Below, one piece after another: positions 24,570 to 32,941 of a stretch of 64,000 nt of DNA. The number at the start of each line of letters is the position of its first letter. Within the stretch, counting starts at the first letter, position 1. The notes beneath the pieces were generated by a model. The model made no database searches and was not told the DNA's origin. It was given only the letters and a program-made list of their open reading frames with translations. The DNA comes from Alteromonas lipotrueae (lineage in GTDB: Bacteria > Pseudomonadota > Gammaproteobacteria > Enterobacterales > Alteromonadaceae). The position numbers were made by a program, and so were the translations under genes. The stretch is taken from assembly GCF_019249215.1 (NCBI RefSeq), contig NZ_JAESDI010000004.1, forward strand, positions 62,001 through 126,000. Reading direction: 5' to 3'.

Positions 24570-26297
24570 ATGAATAAAGAAACCTATATTGAAGAATCAT
24601 CAGAAACCTACGATGCCATTGTTATTGGCTCTGGAATTACCGGTGGGTGGGCAGCTAAAGAGCTCACTGAGAAAGGATTTAAGACGCTTATTATCGAGCG
24701 AGGTCGTATTGTAGAGCATCGTAAAGATTACATTAGCGAAGGTAAGCCGCCGTGGGAATATGCTAACCGAACAAAAGTGGATAAGGAACTTGTTGACGAG
24801 CAGTTCGCTATTCAAAAGCAATGTTACGCTTTTCACGATGGTACAAAGCAATTTTTTGGCAATGATAAAGACTATCCCTACACCACCAAAACAGGCACTG
24901 AATTTAGCTGGATAAGAGCCAATCAGCTAGGCGGAAAGTCACTGCTTTGGCATCGCCAATCTTATCGTATGAGCCCTTTCGACTTTGAGGCGAATAAACT
25001 GGACGGACATGGTAACGATTGGCCAATCAGATATAATGATCTGGCGCCTTGGTATGAGTACGTTGAAAAGTTTGTAGGCATCAGCGGAACATCAGAAAAT
25101 CTTCCACAGCTGCCAGATAGTGTGTTTCAGCCGCCGTTTGAAATGACTAAGCCAGAGAAAGATTTCGCCGCAAAAATGGCAGACGCTGAACCTGACAAGC
25201 CGGTTATCATCAGTCGATGCGCACACTTAACCAAGCCTGAGAAAGTTCATGTCGACTTGGGAAGAATGCAATGCATGGCAAGAAACGAATGCCAAAAAGG
25301 CTGTTCGTTTGGCGCCTATTTTTCTACTCAAAGCGCGACGCTACCCGCCGCCGCTAAAACAGGTAACCTATTTATTGCCCCGAACAGCGTTGTAGAAAGC
25401 CTTATCTACGACGACACCACAAATCGGGTAAAGGGTGTTCGTGTAATAGATAACGACACACTCAAACAACGAGAGTATTTCGGCAAGATTGTCTTCCTAT
25501 GTGCATCAACACTAGGTTCTACTCAAATCATGTTGAACAGTACCTCAAAAACATTTCCAAAAGGCATTGCCAATAGCTCTGGTGTATTGGGGCAGTATTT
25601 GATGGATCATAATTACAATGCCCTTGTTACAGCCAGTATTGATGGGTACGAACAAGAGTATTACACCGGAAGGCGGCCAGCCTCTTTATACGTTCCCAAC
25701 TTTCACTATGAACCCAGCCGCTACCATGAAAAGTTCAAACGGGGCTTTGCATTGGCGGGATCAGCATCTCGTGAAGACTGGCAATCTATGGGAACCAGAG
25801 ACGGCTTTGGCGCAAGTTTCAAAAATATGCTTCACAACCCAGGTAAATGGGGAATTGGCCTGCAAGCCCAAGGTGAAATGCTTCCGCGCCAAGATAACCA
25901 AGTTACCCTCCACTCGTCGAAGAAGGACAAGTGGGGTATTCCTCAACTGCATATTAACTGTCAGTGGTCGGAAAACGAAAACCTTATGATGCAAAGTGCA
26001 TTAGAAGTAGCGTCTTCCATGATGGAAAAAGCAGGGTTTCACAATATTCAAAAACGTATCTTGGGGCAACCGCCAGGGCTAGCGATTCACGAAGTGGGAA
26101 CGGCTAGAATGGGGCGCGACCCAAAAGATTCGGTTTTAAACGGGTTCAATCAATCTCACGATGTACCCAACCTATTTGTAACCGATGGGGCCAGCTTCTG
26201 CTCAACTGGCGTAGGAAATCCATCACTTACCTTTATGGCCATGACAGCACGAGCAGTCGACTATGCTGTTAAAGAAGTTAAATCAGGACGACTCTAA
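24570..26297 (+). CDS. GMC-family FAD oxidoreductase, probable periplasmic glycoside dehydrogenase
   Basis: A 575-residue flavoprotein. The FAD-binding Rossmann motif is VIGSGITGGWAAKEL near residues 18-32. C235-x5-C241-x3-C245 matches the cysteine spacing I recall for the 3Fe-4S cluster of FAD-dependent glucose dehydrogenase. The GMC active-site pair is probably H507 (IHEVGTARMG) and N550 (GVGNPSLT). It likely oxidises a sugar hydroxyl, possibly C3 of a glycoside, passing electrons to a cytochrome or quinone. It has no signal peptide and presumably leaves through Tat with the adjacent small subunit. Its stop shares one base with the next gene. No cytochrome c subunit is in the operon. Confidence 0.9.
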   Translation: MNKETYIEESSETYDAIVIGSGITGGWAAKELTEKGFKTLIIERGRIVEHRKDYISEGKPPWEYANRTKVDKELVDEQFAIQKQCYAFHDGTKQFFGNDKDYPYTTKTGTEFSWIRANQLGGKSLLWHRQSYRMSPFDFEANKLDGHGNDWPIRYNDLAPWYEYVEKFVGISGTSENLPQLPDSVFQPPFEMTKPEKDFAAKMADAEPDKPVIISRCAHLTKPEKVHVDLGRMQCMARNECQKGCSFGAYFSTQSATLPAAAKTGNLFIAPNSVVESLIYDDTTNRVKGVRVIDNDTLKQREYFGKIVFLCASTLGSTQIMLNSTSKTFPKGIANSSGVLGQYLMDHNYNALVTASIDGYEQEYYTGRRPASLYVPNFHYEPSRYHEKFKRGFALAGSASREDWQSMGTRDGFGASFKNMLHNPGKWGIGLQAQGEMLPRQDNQVTLHSSKKDKWGIPQLHINCQWSENENLMMQSALEVASSMMEKAGFHNIQKRILGQPPGLAIHEVGTARMGRDPKDSVLNGFNQSHDVPNLFVTDGASFCSTGVGNPSLTFMAMTARAVDYAVKEVKSGRL

Positions 26298-27217
26298 TGA
26301 TATTAAGAAAAAAATACATTTCTTCCATCATGATGCCCTTCGTACTTTGTGCTACTGCCATGATGGCTGGGTGCAACAACGACAGCACTATGAATACTAA
26401 AACCGAGAATACTGGACAGCAGATGGAGAGCAAACAGCTAAACGCCACCCTCAATGCGCCCCAAATTAGTGTACAGCTTTGGTCTGTGAAAGATGCGCTG
26501 AAACAAGACTTTAAAGGTACACTCGAACAAGTGGCAGATTTAGGGTTTGATGGAGTGGAATTTGCGGGCGATTTTGGCCCCTATGACAACGATCCAGCCG
26601 CTTTAAAAAACTACCTTTCATCCATTGGGCTAGCGCCAAGTGGTGCGCATGTGTCTGCCGAACTACTTAATAATAATTTTGATGAAATCGTTCAATTTTA
26701 TACAGCGCTGGGCGTTACCGATCTCATTATTCCTTGGGATGATCGTGCATTTAATGACGATGATGTAACAGAATTCGTTAGTGAGTTGTCGCGCTTGTCA
26801 GAAAAATTAGCCCCTAAAGGAATGAGAGTTGGGTTTCATAATCACGCCGAAGAATGGGCCTCGTATGAAGACACCACGTTTTTTGATTTTATTGCGAATA
26901 ACACACCTAAGTCGGTGATTCTTCAGCAAGATGTAGGTTGGACAATTCACGCAGACAAAGACCCTATCGCTTTTGTAAAGAGGTACCCAGGCAGAACGAT
27001 TACCACGCATTTTAAATCTGACGTAGAAGAGGGCAGTAATTTACGCCCAATCATCGGTGAAGATGGTATTAGCTGGTCTGCAATTTACAAAGCGACGGTG
27101 GTTAGCGGCGGTGCAAAATGGATTGTTATTGAACAAGAAGAATATCCTGACAACCTATCGCCAATGGAAGCACTTTCTAAATCAAAATCTGGGTTTGATA
27201 AGGTTATTTCAGAGTAA
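26297..27217 (+). CDS. Lipoprotein of the sugar phosphate isomerase/epimerase (TIM-barrel) family
   Basis: A 306-residue lipoprotein (lipobox MMAGC, Cys26, followed by Asn-Asn, so outer-membrane sorting is expected). The rest is a xylose isomerase-like TIM barrel: ISVQLWSVKDAL, LGFDGVEFAG, GFHNHAEE (H181, H183), QQDVGW (D212), TTHFKSD (H238) and WIVIEQEE (E279), the usual metal-binding positions. Cytoplasmic relatives are isomerases. Exported relatives beside GMC or Gfo/Idh enzymes have been linked to cleavage of 3-keto-glycosides. With the two genes upstream it would complete a periplasmic oxidise-then-cleave pathway. This role is inferred. Confidence 0.85.
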   Translation: MILRKKYISSIMMPFVLCATAMMAGCNNDSTMNTKTENTGQQMESKQLNATLNAPQISVQLWSVKDALKQDFKGTLEQVADLGFDGVEFAGDFGPYDNDPAALKNYLSSIGLAPSGAHVSAELLNNNFDEIVQFYTALGVTDLIIPWDDRAFNDDDVTEFVSELSRLSEKLAPKGMRVGFHNHAEEWASYEDTTFFDFIANNTPKSVILQQDVGWTIHADKDPIAFVKRYPGRTITTHFKSDVEEGSNLRPIIGEDGISWSAIYKATVVSGGAKWIVIEQEEYPDNLSPMEALSKSKSGFDKVISE

Positions 27218-27306
27218 TCTTAGTCACAATATCGATGCAGTGCTTCAGCCGTTTGGAAGCCGAGTTTTGGTATAGGATTTAAGAATAAAGAAAACCACTA
27301 AAGCGA

Positions 27307-27336
27307 CAAAGCCAGTCACCCCTGGCTTTGTTTCTC
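27307..27336 (+). terminator. Intrinsic terminator of the GMC operon
   Basis: CAAAGCCAG-TCACCC-CTGGCTTTG is a perfect 9-bp stem followed by TTTCTCTT, 90 bp after the last stop codon of the operon. Confidence 0.82.
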
Positions 27337-27484
27337 TTAAAACGTCCCATAGTCTCTTTCAAATTTTTATCACACTTTTAAGGCTAATGCGCCAGCTGAA
27401 ACCCCGGCCTGTTACTTTCGCCATTCAAGCAAGACTATCAGTTAAATGTATTGATGGGTGACGAACACTTAAACAGATGTAAAG

Positions 27485-27500
27485 TATGCCACGTGGCATA
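27485..27500. promoter_or_regulatory. Perfect 16-bp palindrome
   Basis: TATGCCACGTGGCATA is a perfect palindrome without spacer, 34 bp past the stop of the SnoaL-like gene. No T-run follows. It looks like a regulator binding site, but no promoter or start lies immediately next to it. Confidence 0.4.
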
Positions 27501-27533
27501 TCGAGCTAATAGAACGTAGTTGTTTTACACTAA

Positions 27534-28034
27534 TTATTGCTTGGCATGATAAGCGTTAGAAACTGCAAAGCTGTCTTCAAACCAGTTCCAGCTCTTTACT
27601 TTCCCATCTTCAACGTGAACGCGTACCGCCCAGCTGAATTTGCCTGTATCCACACCAGATTCATTCGCTATTGCACTCATGGTGCCCATAAATACCGCTT
27701 GGTCACCATTTACAAAGCTAAAATCCGTAGTCCAACTAGTTACTTTTAAACCTGCGCCGAAACGAGGAAGAAAGGTATTTAATACTTTATCTTTTGAGTC
27801 CCACTTGCCAATCCAAGGAATACTCCCGTCACCTTCGTTGTGCCAAACAAAGTCATCTGCCATCAGTGCCTGAAGCTTTTCCATGTCACCCGAACCTGCA
27901 GCCCAAAGAAATGCTTGCGCAGTTTCTAACGTCTTAGCAGAATCAACTGACTGTGTTTCTTGTGCCGAAGCAGAGGTTAGCTGGAAAAAAGCTAGCAAGC
28001 TTACGAGACCAATTAATAGACTTTTCTTAAACAT
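27534..28034 (-). CDS. Exported SnoaL/NTF2-like protein
   Basis: A 166-residue protein with a clear Sec signal peptide (FKKSLLIGLVSLLAFFQLTSASAQ, cleavage near residue 24). The mature part is an NTF2-like cone fold of the SnoaL group: AQAFLWAAGSGDMEKLQALMADDFVWHN, then WDSKDKVLNTFL, and VRVHVEDGKVKSWNWFEDSF at the end. Such proteins bind or isomerise small molecules, and the substrate is not evident. It is divergent from a LysR-type gene 107 bp away, which probably regulates it. Confidence 0.78.
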   Translation of the reverse strand: MFKKSLLIGLVSLLAFFQLTSASAQETQSVDSAKTLETAQAFLWAAGSGDMEKLQALMADDFVWHNEGDGSIPWIGKWDSKDKVLNTFLPRFGAGLKVTSWTTDFSFVNGDQAVFMGTMSAIANESGVDTGKFSWAVRVHVEDGKVKSWNWFEDSFAVSNAYHAKQ

Positions 28035-28141
28035 TTTTTGCTCCTGATTATCAGTTTTAAAGTTCGATGTGTTGGTGAGATAACTATACCTGTGCTAAAT
28101 TTTCGGTAAATTCGCTAATTAAACACATTTGGTATGCAAAA

Positions 28142-29026
28142 ATGCACAGCATAAGATGGGGTGATCTGCAGTATGTATTAGCCGTGGCTAATGAAGGGTC
28201 GCTGTCGGCTGCCGCTCGCTCGCTTGGGGTGAACCACAGTACCGTATTGCGAAGGCTTGACGCGTTTGAATACCGCCATAAGTTACAGGTCTTTCATAAA
28301 CTTTCTACCGGATACAAATTAACTGTTGAAGGCCAGAAGTTGCTTGAATCGGCGCTTGCTGTTCAAAACACCGTGAAAGAATTAGAGCATAAGATTTTCG
28401 GGCAGGAAATGAAGCTGGAAGGCACACTCAGATTAACTACAACCGATGCCTTATCTCGCTTAATTTTAGGTAAGCATCTTGCTACTTTTCATCAACGTTA
28501 TCCGAAAATTCAATTAGAACTTAGTCTGACATCTCGTCAATTAGACATTTCACACTTAGATGCAGATGTTGCAATTCGCCCTGCTGTTGAACTGCCTGAA
28601 GACTTGGTTGGCACCAAGTTGTGCAAACTCGCATTTGGGGTTTATGGAGCCCCTGATTATATTGATAGCCTCCAAGGTAAACATCCTCTTGAATCTGCAT
28701 CCTGGCTCGTGATGCATCAAGGCAATGCATCTAGTCAAATTTCAGAACTCATCTCAAAAGAAAAGATAGTCATGAAAGCCGACTCTTTTGAGCCTTTGTT
28801 GATAGCAGCTGAAAACAAGTTGGGGCTTGCCTATCTCCCCTGTTTCATGGGGGAAGGAACGGGAAAATTACAAAAAGTAAACATAGAAATAAATCACCAA
28901 AGTACTGATCTTTGGATGATGACCCATAAAGATCTAGAAAACGCTGCTAGGGTAAAAGCGCTTTTCAACTTTATACAAGAAGCCATGAGGTCGGATTTCA
29001 ACCGATTAGCCGACTTTACTAACTAG
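28142..29026 (+). CDS. LysR-family transcriptional regulator
   Basis: A 294-residue LysR regulator. The winged helix-turn-helix occupies residues 1-62 (LQYVLAVANEGSLSAAARSLGVNHSTVLRRLDAFE). The effector-binding domain follows (GTLRLTTTDALSRLILGKHLATFHQRYPKIQLEL, DADVAIRP, and a late GLAYLPCFMGE). It is transcribed away from the SnoaL-like gene, the classical arrangement for a LysR regulator and its target. The effector is unknown. Confidence 0.9.
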   Translation: MHSIRWGDLQYVLAVANEGSLSAAARSLGVNHSTVLRRLDAFEYRHKLQVFHKLSTGYKLTVEGQKLLESALAVQNTVKELEHKIFGQEMKLEGTLRLTTTDALSRLILGKHLATFHQRYPKIQLELSLTSRQLDISHLDADVAIRPAVELPEDLVGTKLCKLAFGVYGAPDYIDSLQGKHPLESASWLVMHQGNASSQISELISKEKIVMKADSFEPLLIAAENKLGLAYLPCFMGEGTGKLQKVNIEINHQSTDLWMMTHKDLENAARVKALFNFIQEAMRSDFNRLADFTN

Positions 29027-29153
29027 CACGTATTTCCTCTCATGTATTGTAGGTTTAACGCACTTCAACGTAGCCATTGAGTAAATATGTGTAAAGCACG
29101 TAAAAACACGTAAAAGCCATTGACCAAAACTCCCTCAAGAAGCTCAAATAATC

Positions 29154-29214
29154 TTTTATTTCATATAGTTATGTAAAGGCAGATTTACACAAATGAAATA
29201 AAGATGAAATAAAA
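29154..29214. promoter_or_regulatory. Three copies of an 11-bp motif upstream of the Oar-like receptor
   Basis: ATGAAATAAAG (29193-29203) and ATGAAATAAAA (29204-29214) are tandem copies, and the exact inverse of the second, TTTTATTTCAT, is at 29154-29164. The cluster lies 108-168 bp upstream of the receptor start, a position suited to regulator binding. The sequence is AT-rich, so chance is not excluded. Confidence 0.4.
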
Positions 29215-29321
29215 ATAGCCAACAATTGCGCTACCTCAGGCAACCGCAATACGACATGCTCAAATAAGCATGCGTGGCTAGCTGAGCACTTAAACCAAAC
29301 TTTACTTAGAACGGGAAATAC

Positions 29322-32300
29322 ATGAACAATAAAACTCAGTTCAATCGCATCGCGATGGCTGTGGCGTTGTCTATTGGCGTTGCAACAACAGCCGTTGCAG
29401 CCACTGGTCAATCATCAGCTATGCGCGGCACCATATTAGGTCCTCAAGGTAATCCCGCAGCAGGTAGTTCAATTACCATTATTCATCAACCTTCAGGAAC
29501 GATAAAAGAGACCACCGTAAATGAAGAAGGCGCATTCTCAGCACGAGGTTTACGTGTTGGTGGCCCTTATATGATTATCGTAGAGTCACAAAAGTTCCAA
29601 AGCCGTGTCATCGAAGATGTATATTTAGAACTGAACGACACATTCGAGCTTGATACTGCCCTTGAATCTGCCTCTGATATGGAGCGTGTAACAGTAACGG
29701 GTACCCGCGACTTTTTCTCAAACAACGGTTCAAATTCAGTATTTGGTGAATCGGCTATTGAGAACATGCCTACCTTTAACCGAGATATAAAAGATATTGT
29801 TCGTTCAAACCCGTTAGCGGTGGTAAGTGCCGATGGTGAAGAATTAAGTATTGCCGGCTCTAACCCGAAATATAATACTTTCACCGTTGATGGCGTAGGC
29901 GTTAACGACACCTTCGGCCTACAAAGTAACGGTTACCCTACGTCACGCCCCCCAGTGTCTTTAGATGCTATTGGCCAAGTGTCTGTTGAGTTTACGCCCT
30001 TTACCGCCCGCGCAGGTAAATTTGGCGGTGGTAACGTGAACGTGGTGACCAAATCAGGTACCAATGAATTTCACGGTACGGCATTCTATGAAGAAGTGCC
30101 TTTCTCTGGCACCGCAAAAGACACCAAACTTTACAACACGGAATATGACGTAGATAACGAAGAATCGTCCTACGGCTTTACGTTAGGCGGCCCGTTAATT
30201 GAAGATAAACTTTTCTTCTTTGGTTCTTATGAAAAGTGGGAAGAAGAAGTTGACACTGGCTTTAATTCTTCTGCATACCCTACAGATCTCTTAAGCGCGG
30301 CAGAAGACGTGATTACTGCCCTCAGCGATACCTACGGCCTTGAAGATTCAATAGCGGGCGCGCCTGATGCAGACGAAGATGAAAAATACCTCATTAAATT
30401 AGACTGGAACATCAATAACGATCACCGCGCAGACTTTACTTATAGCTATCAGGAAAATACCGCGGCACAAAACTACAACGATGATTCAGAAACTATTCGC
30501 CTAACTTCAAACACTTGGACATTGGCGCAGAAAAATACTTACTATACTGCCCATGTCTATTCCGATTGGACAAATAACCTTCAAACAGAAGTCAGCCTTT
30601 CATATAAAGAGTTTGAGCAAGCATCTGTTACCGCTTCTGATTGGGGTGAAATCAACATAGATACTGCCACGGGTACAGATAGTGGCTACAGCGTAGTGGC
30701 TGGGGTTGATGAAAACCGCCATGCAAATGTGCTTGAAAACGAAGTGTGGAACTTTGCATTGCATGCTACTTACTTAGCTGGCGATATCGAATATAAGTTT
30801 GGTACTGAAATAGAAAACACGTGGAACTACAACCTGTATGGTCGTGATTCTTTAGGCACCTGGTATTTTGACGATACTGAGGCATTCGCTAATCAGGAAA
30901 TCTCTTATTTCGAATATGCCAACGCGTATACAAATGATGTTCAAGACCTTGCCTATGACGTTGAAAGTACGGTTTACTCACTTTACGGTGATGCTACTTA
31001 TGAAGTGTTTGACGACTTTACGGTAACCGCAGGCCTTCGCTACGAGTACCTTACCGTTGAAGACTCACCACAACTAAACAGCAACTTCGCTAGCACCTAT
31101 GGCTTCACAAATACTGAAAATCTAGATGGCTTTGATATTTTCCTTCCACGCGTAAGCTTTAATTGGGATATCAACGACGACTTAACCCTTCGTGGTGGTG
31201 CTGGCCGCTTCTACGGTGGTATGCCACTGGTTTGGATATCTAACGCTTACACCACCGATGGTGTAACCAACGACTCAGTAACCTTTTCTAGCCTTGACGC
31301 AAGCTCGGTAGACTTCACATCAGTTCCTACAGAAGCCCAAAGTGCGTTAATGCAAGGTGCGGGAAGCACGAACTCAATCGATCCAGATTTTGAACTGCCC
31401 TCTGACTGGCGCTATCAAATTGCGGCCGACTACACGTTCGACATCCCTACCCTTGGCGACAACTTCGCGTGGACAACTGAGTTAACCTACGTTGACCGCG
31501 AAAATGCGGCTTATTGGGAAGACTTATCGCGTATCGATAATGGTAACAGTACCCCAGATGGCCGTATTATTTGGGACAATGTTTATGACGGCACTGAATA
31601 TGAAGACAACTATGATATTCAATTAACCAACTCGGATGACGGCGGCCGTAGCATTCTGTTTACCACTGCGTTAGCTAAACAATGGGATAACGGCATAAGC
31701 CTAAATACATCCTATACCCACCAAGATATTACTGAGGTTAACCCAGGTACAAGCTCAACGGCTGAGTCGAACTACCAGTATGAAGTAACGGTTAATCGTA
31801 ACGACCCTACCGTGGGCACCGCTTACTATGAAACCAAACACCGTTTTTTGGTGAACCTTGGTTACACTCATGAGTATTTTGAGGGTTATAGCACTAACTT
31901 CAACTTATTCTTTGAACGTCGCTCTGGTCAGCCTTTTTCTTGGGTACTAGGTTCATATCAAAGCGGCGGTTTAGGCGATCAAACTGCGTTTGATGATTCA
32001 GATGTGTATCTTCCTTATATTCCATCAGGCGCCAACGATGCTGCCGTTGATTTCGACAATGGCCTTAGCTACGACGAAATTATGGCGATTGCTGAGCAAG
32101 CAGGTGTCGCTGGAAGCGCTGGCGGATATGTTGGAAAGTACTCGTCAACTCAACCTTGGATCACCACAGTAGATTTAGCTATTTCGCAAGAAATTCCAGG
32201 ATTTGTTGAAGGCCACAAAGGTCGTATTTATTTGAATATCGATAACTTTGCTAACCTGTTAAACAGTGACTGGGGTAAAGTGTATGAAATGACTTATCCT

Positions 32301-32450
32301 CAGCAAATACTGTTTGATTACGACATCAACGATGCGGGCCAATATGTTTATTCTGAGGCATACGGCGGCACAGACACCAGCAACTATGACTCGTTTGATG
32401 AAGAGCAATCTACATGGCGAATTAAGGTAGGCGTGAAGTATACCTTCTAA
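29322..32450 (+). CDS. Oar-like TonB-dependent receptor with N-terminal carboxypeptidase-regulatory domain
   Basis: A 1042-residue outer-membrane protein. The signal peptide ends near AVAATG (residue 28). A carboxypeptidase regulatory-like (CarboxypepD_reg) domain lies at about residues 30-110 (GTILGPQGNPAAGSSITI, then GLRVGGPYMIIV). The plug follows (RVTVTGTRDFF, YNTFTVDGVGVNDTFGL, GGNVNVVTKSGTNEFHGT) and the barrel ends in the aromatic F (KVGVKYTF). This architecture is that of Oar proteins, often linked to peptide, protein or large-substrate uptake. It is monocistronic, with a strong terminator 28 bp after the stop. Confidence 0.92.
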   Translation: MNNKTQFNRIAMAVALSIGVATTAVAATGQSSAMRGTILGPQGNPAAGSSITIIHQPSGTIKETTVNEEGAFSARGLRVGGPYMIIVESQKFQSRVIEDVYLELNDTFELDTALESASDMERVTVTGTRDFFSNNGSNSVFGESAIENMPTFNRDIKDIVRSNPLAVVSADGEELSIAGSNPKYNTFTVDGVGVNDTFGLQSNGYPTSRPPVSLDAIGQVSVEFTPFTARAGKFGGGNVNVVTKSGTNEFHGTAFYEEVPFSGTAKDTKLYNTEYDVDNEESSYGFTLGGPLIEDKLFFFGSYEKWEEEVDTGFNSSAYPTDLLSAAEDVITALSDTYGLEDSIAGAPDADEDEKYLIKLDWNINNDHRADFTYSYQENTAAQNYNDDSETIRLTSNTWTLAQKNTYYTAHVYSDWTNNLQTEVSLSYKEFEQASVTASDWGEINIDTATGTDSGYSVVAGVDENRHANVLENEVWNFALHATYLAGDIEYKFGTEIENTWNYNLYGRDSLGTWYFDDTEAFANQEISYFEYANAYTNDVQDLAYDVESTVYSLYGDATYEVFDDFTVTAGLRYEYLTVEDSPQLNSNFASTYGFTNTENLDGFDIFLPRVSFNWDINDDLTLRGGAGRFYGGMPLVWISNAYTTDGVTNDSVTFSSLDASSVDFTSVPTEAQSALMQGAGSTNSIDPDFELPSDWRYQIAADYTFDIPTLGDNFAWTTELTYVDRENAAYWEDLSRIDNGNSTPDGRIIWDNVYDGTEYEDNYDIQLTNSDDGGRSILFTTALAKQWDNGISLNTSYTHQDITEVNPGTSSTAESNYQYEVTVNRNDPTVGTAYYETKHRFLVNLGYTHEYFEGYSTNFNLFFERRSGQPFSWVLGSYQSGGLGDQTAFDDSDVYLPYIPSGANDAAVDFDNGLSYDEIMAIAEQAGVAGSAGGYVGKYSSTQPWITTVDLAISQEIPGFVEGHKGRIYLNIDNFANLLNSDWGKVYEMTYPQQILFDYDINDAGQYVYSEAYGGTDTSNYDSFDEEQSTWRIKVGVKYTF

Positions 32451-32477
32451 TTTTTAAATAAGTATATTCATCAGGAC

Positions 32478-32508
32478 AAAGCCAGCTGCATTTAGCTGGC
32501 TTTTTTAT
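32478..32508 (+). terminator. Intrinsic terminator of the Oar-like receptor gene
   Basis: AAAGCCAGCT-GCATTT-AGCTGGCTTT is a perfect 10-bp stem whose 3' arm runs into TTTTTTATTT. Confidence 0.9.
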
Positions 32509-32639
32509 TTCAGTATTAATGACGCATTTAATATGCTGAGTTTAGCGTCAAAAAAAGTTGGCAAGCTATTTGTAAGTTCACGGGCAGGTATTGAATAAAA
32601 GAGTGCGTAACACGCACTGAACAACGAGATTTTGACACT

Positions 32640-32834
32640 ATGCGCCTACCGACGAAACAACTAATCAGTAAAATTGAAACACTATCTAATGATTTGTCTC
32701 ATGACCAGCTCTCCAACTTTCTTGATATCATTAACGCGATGACTGCACTAGTCGAAGAGGCTAGCGAGTTGAGCAGTAATGACGACGTACCCAAATCAAT
32801 TAATCCCGCTGCTTACAGCTCAATCATGCATTAA
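32640..32834 (+). CDS. Small hypothetical protein, 64 residues
   Basis: An unrecognised small frame with helical, acidic composition (LSHDQLSNFLDIINAMTALVEEASELSS) and no membrane segment. The ribosome-binding site is weak (ACGAGA region). A 7-bp hairpin AGTGCGT-AAC-ACGCACT lies at 32602-32618 just upstream. It is possibly real, but I cannot exclude a chance frame. Confidence 0.4.
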   Translation: MRLPTKQLISKIETLSNDLSHDQLSNFLDIINAMTALVEEASELSSNDDVPKSINPAAYSSIMH

Positions 32835-32941
32835 CTATGTCGTCGTACATAAAAGGAAATAGCGCACTATGTATTTAAAAAATAGTGAAATAGGTTTACC
32901 CTTCTAGGCATAACAATTAAGAGTAACCAACTTTTCTCAAT

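Larger units (their letters stand above)
27218..27533. other. Gene-free 316-bp interval after the GMC operon
   Basis: Contains the operon terminator and, near the far end, a perfect 16-bp palindrome, both listed separately. Nothing else recognisable is seen. Confidence 0.5.

Noticed and set aside
24570..26297. Choline dehydrogenase or cholesterol oxidase
   Set aside because: The linked small subunit with a twin-arginine signal and the three-cysteine motif point to the periplasmic sugar dehydrogenase group.
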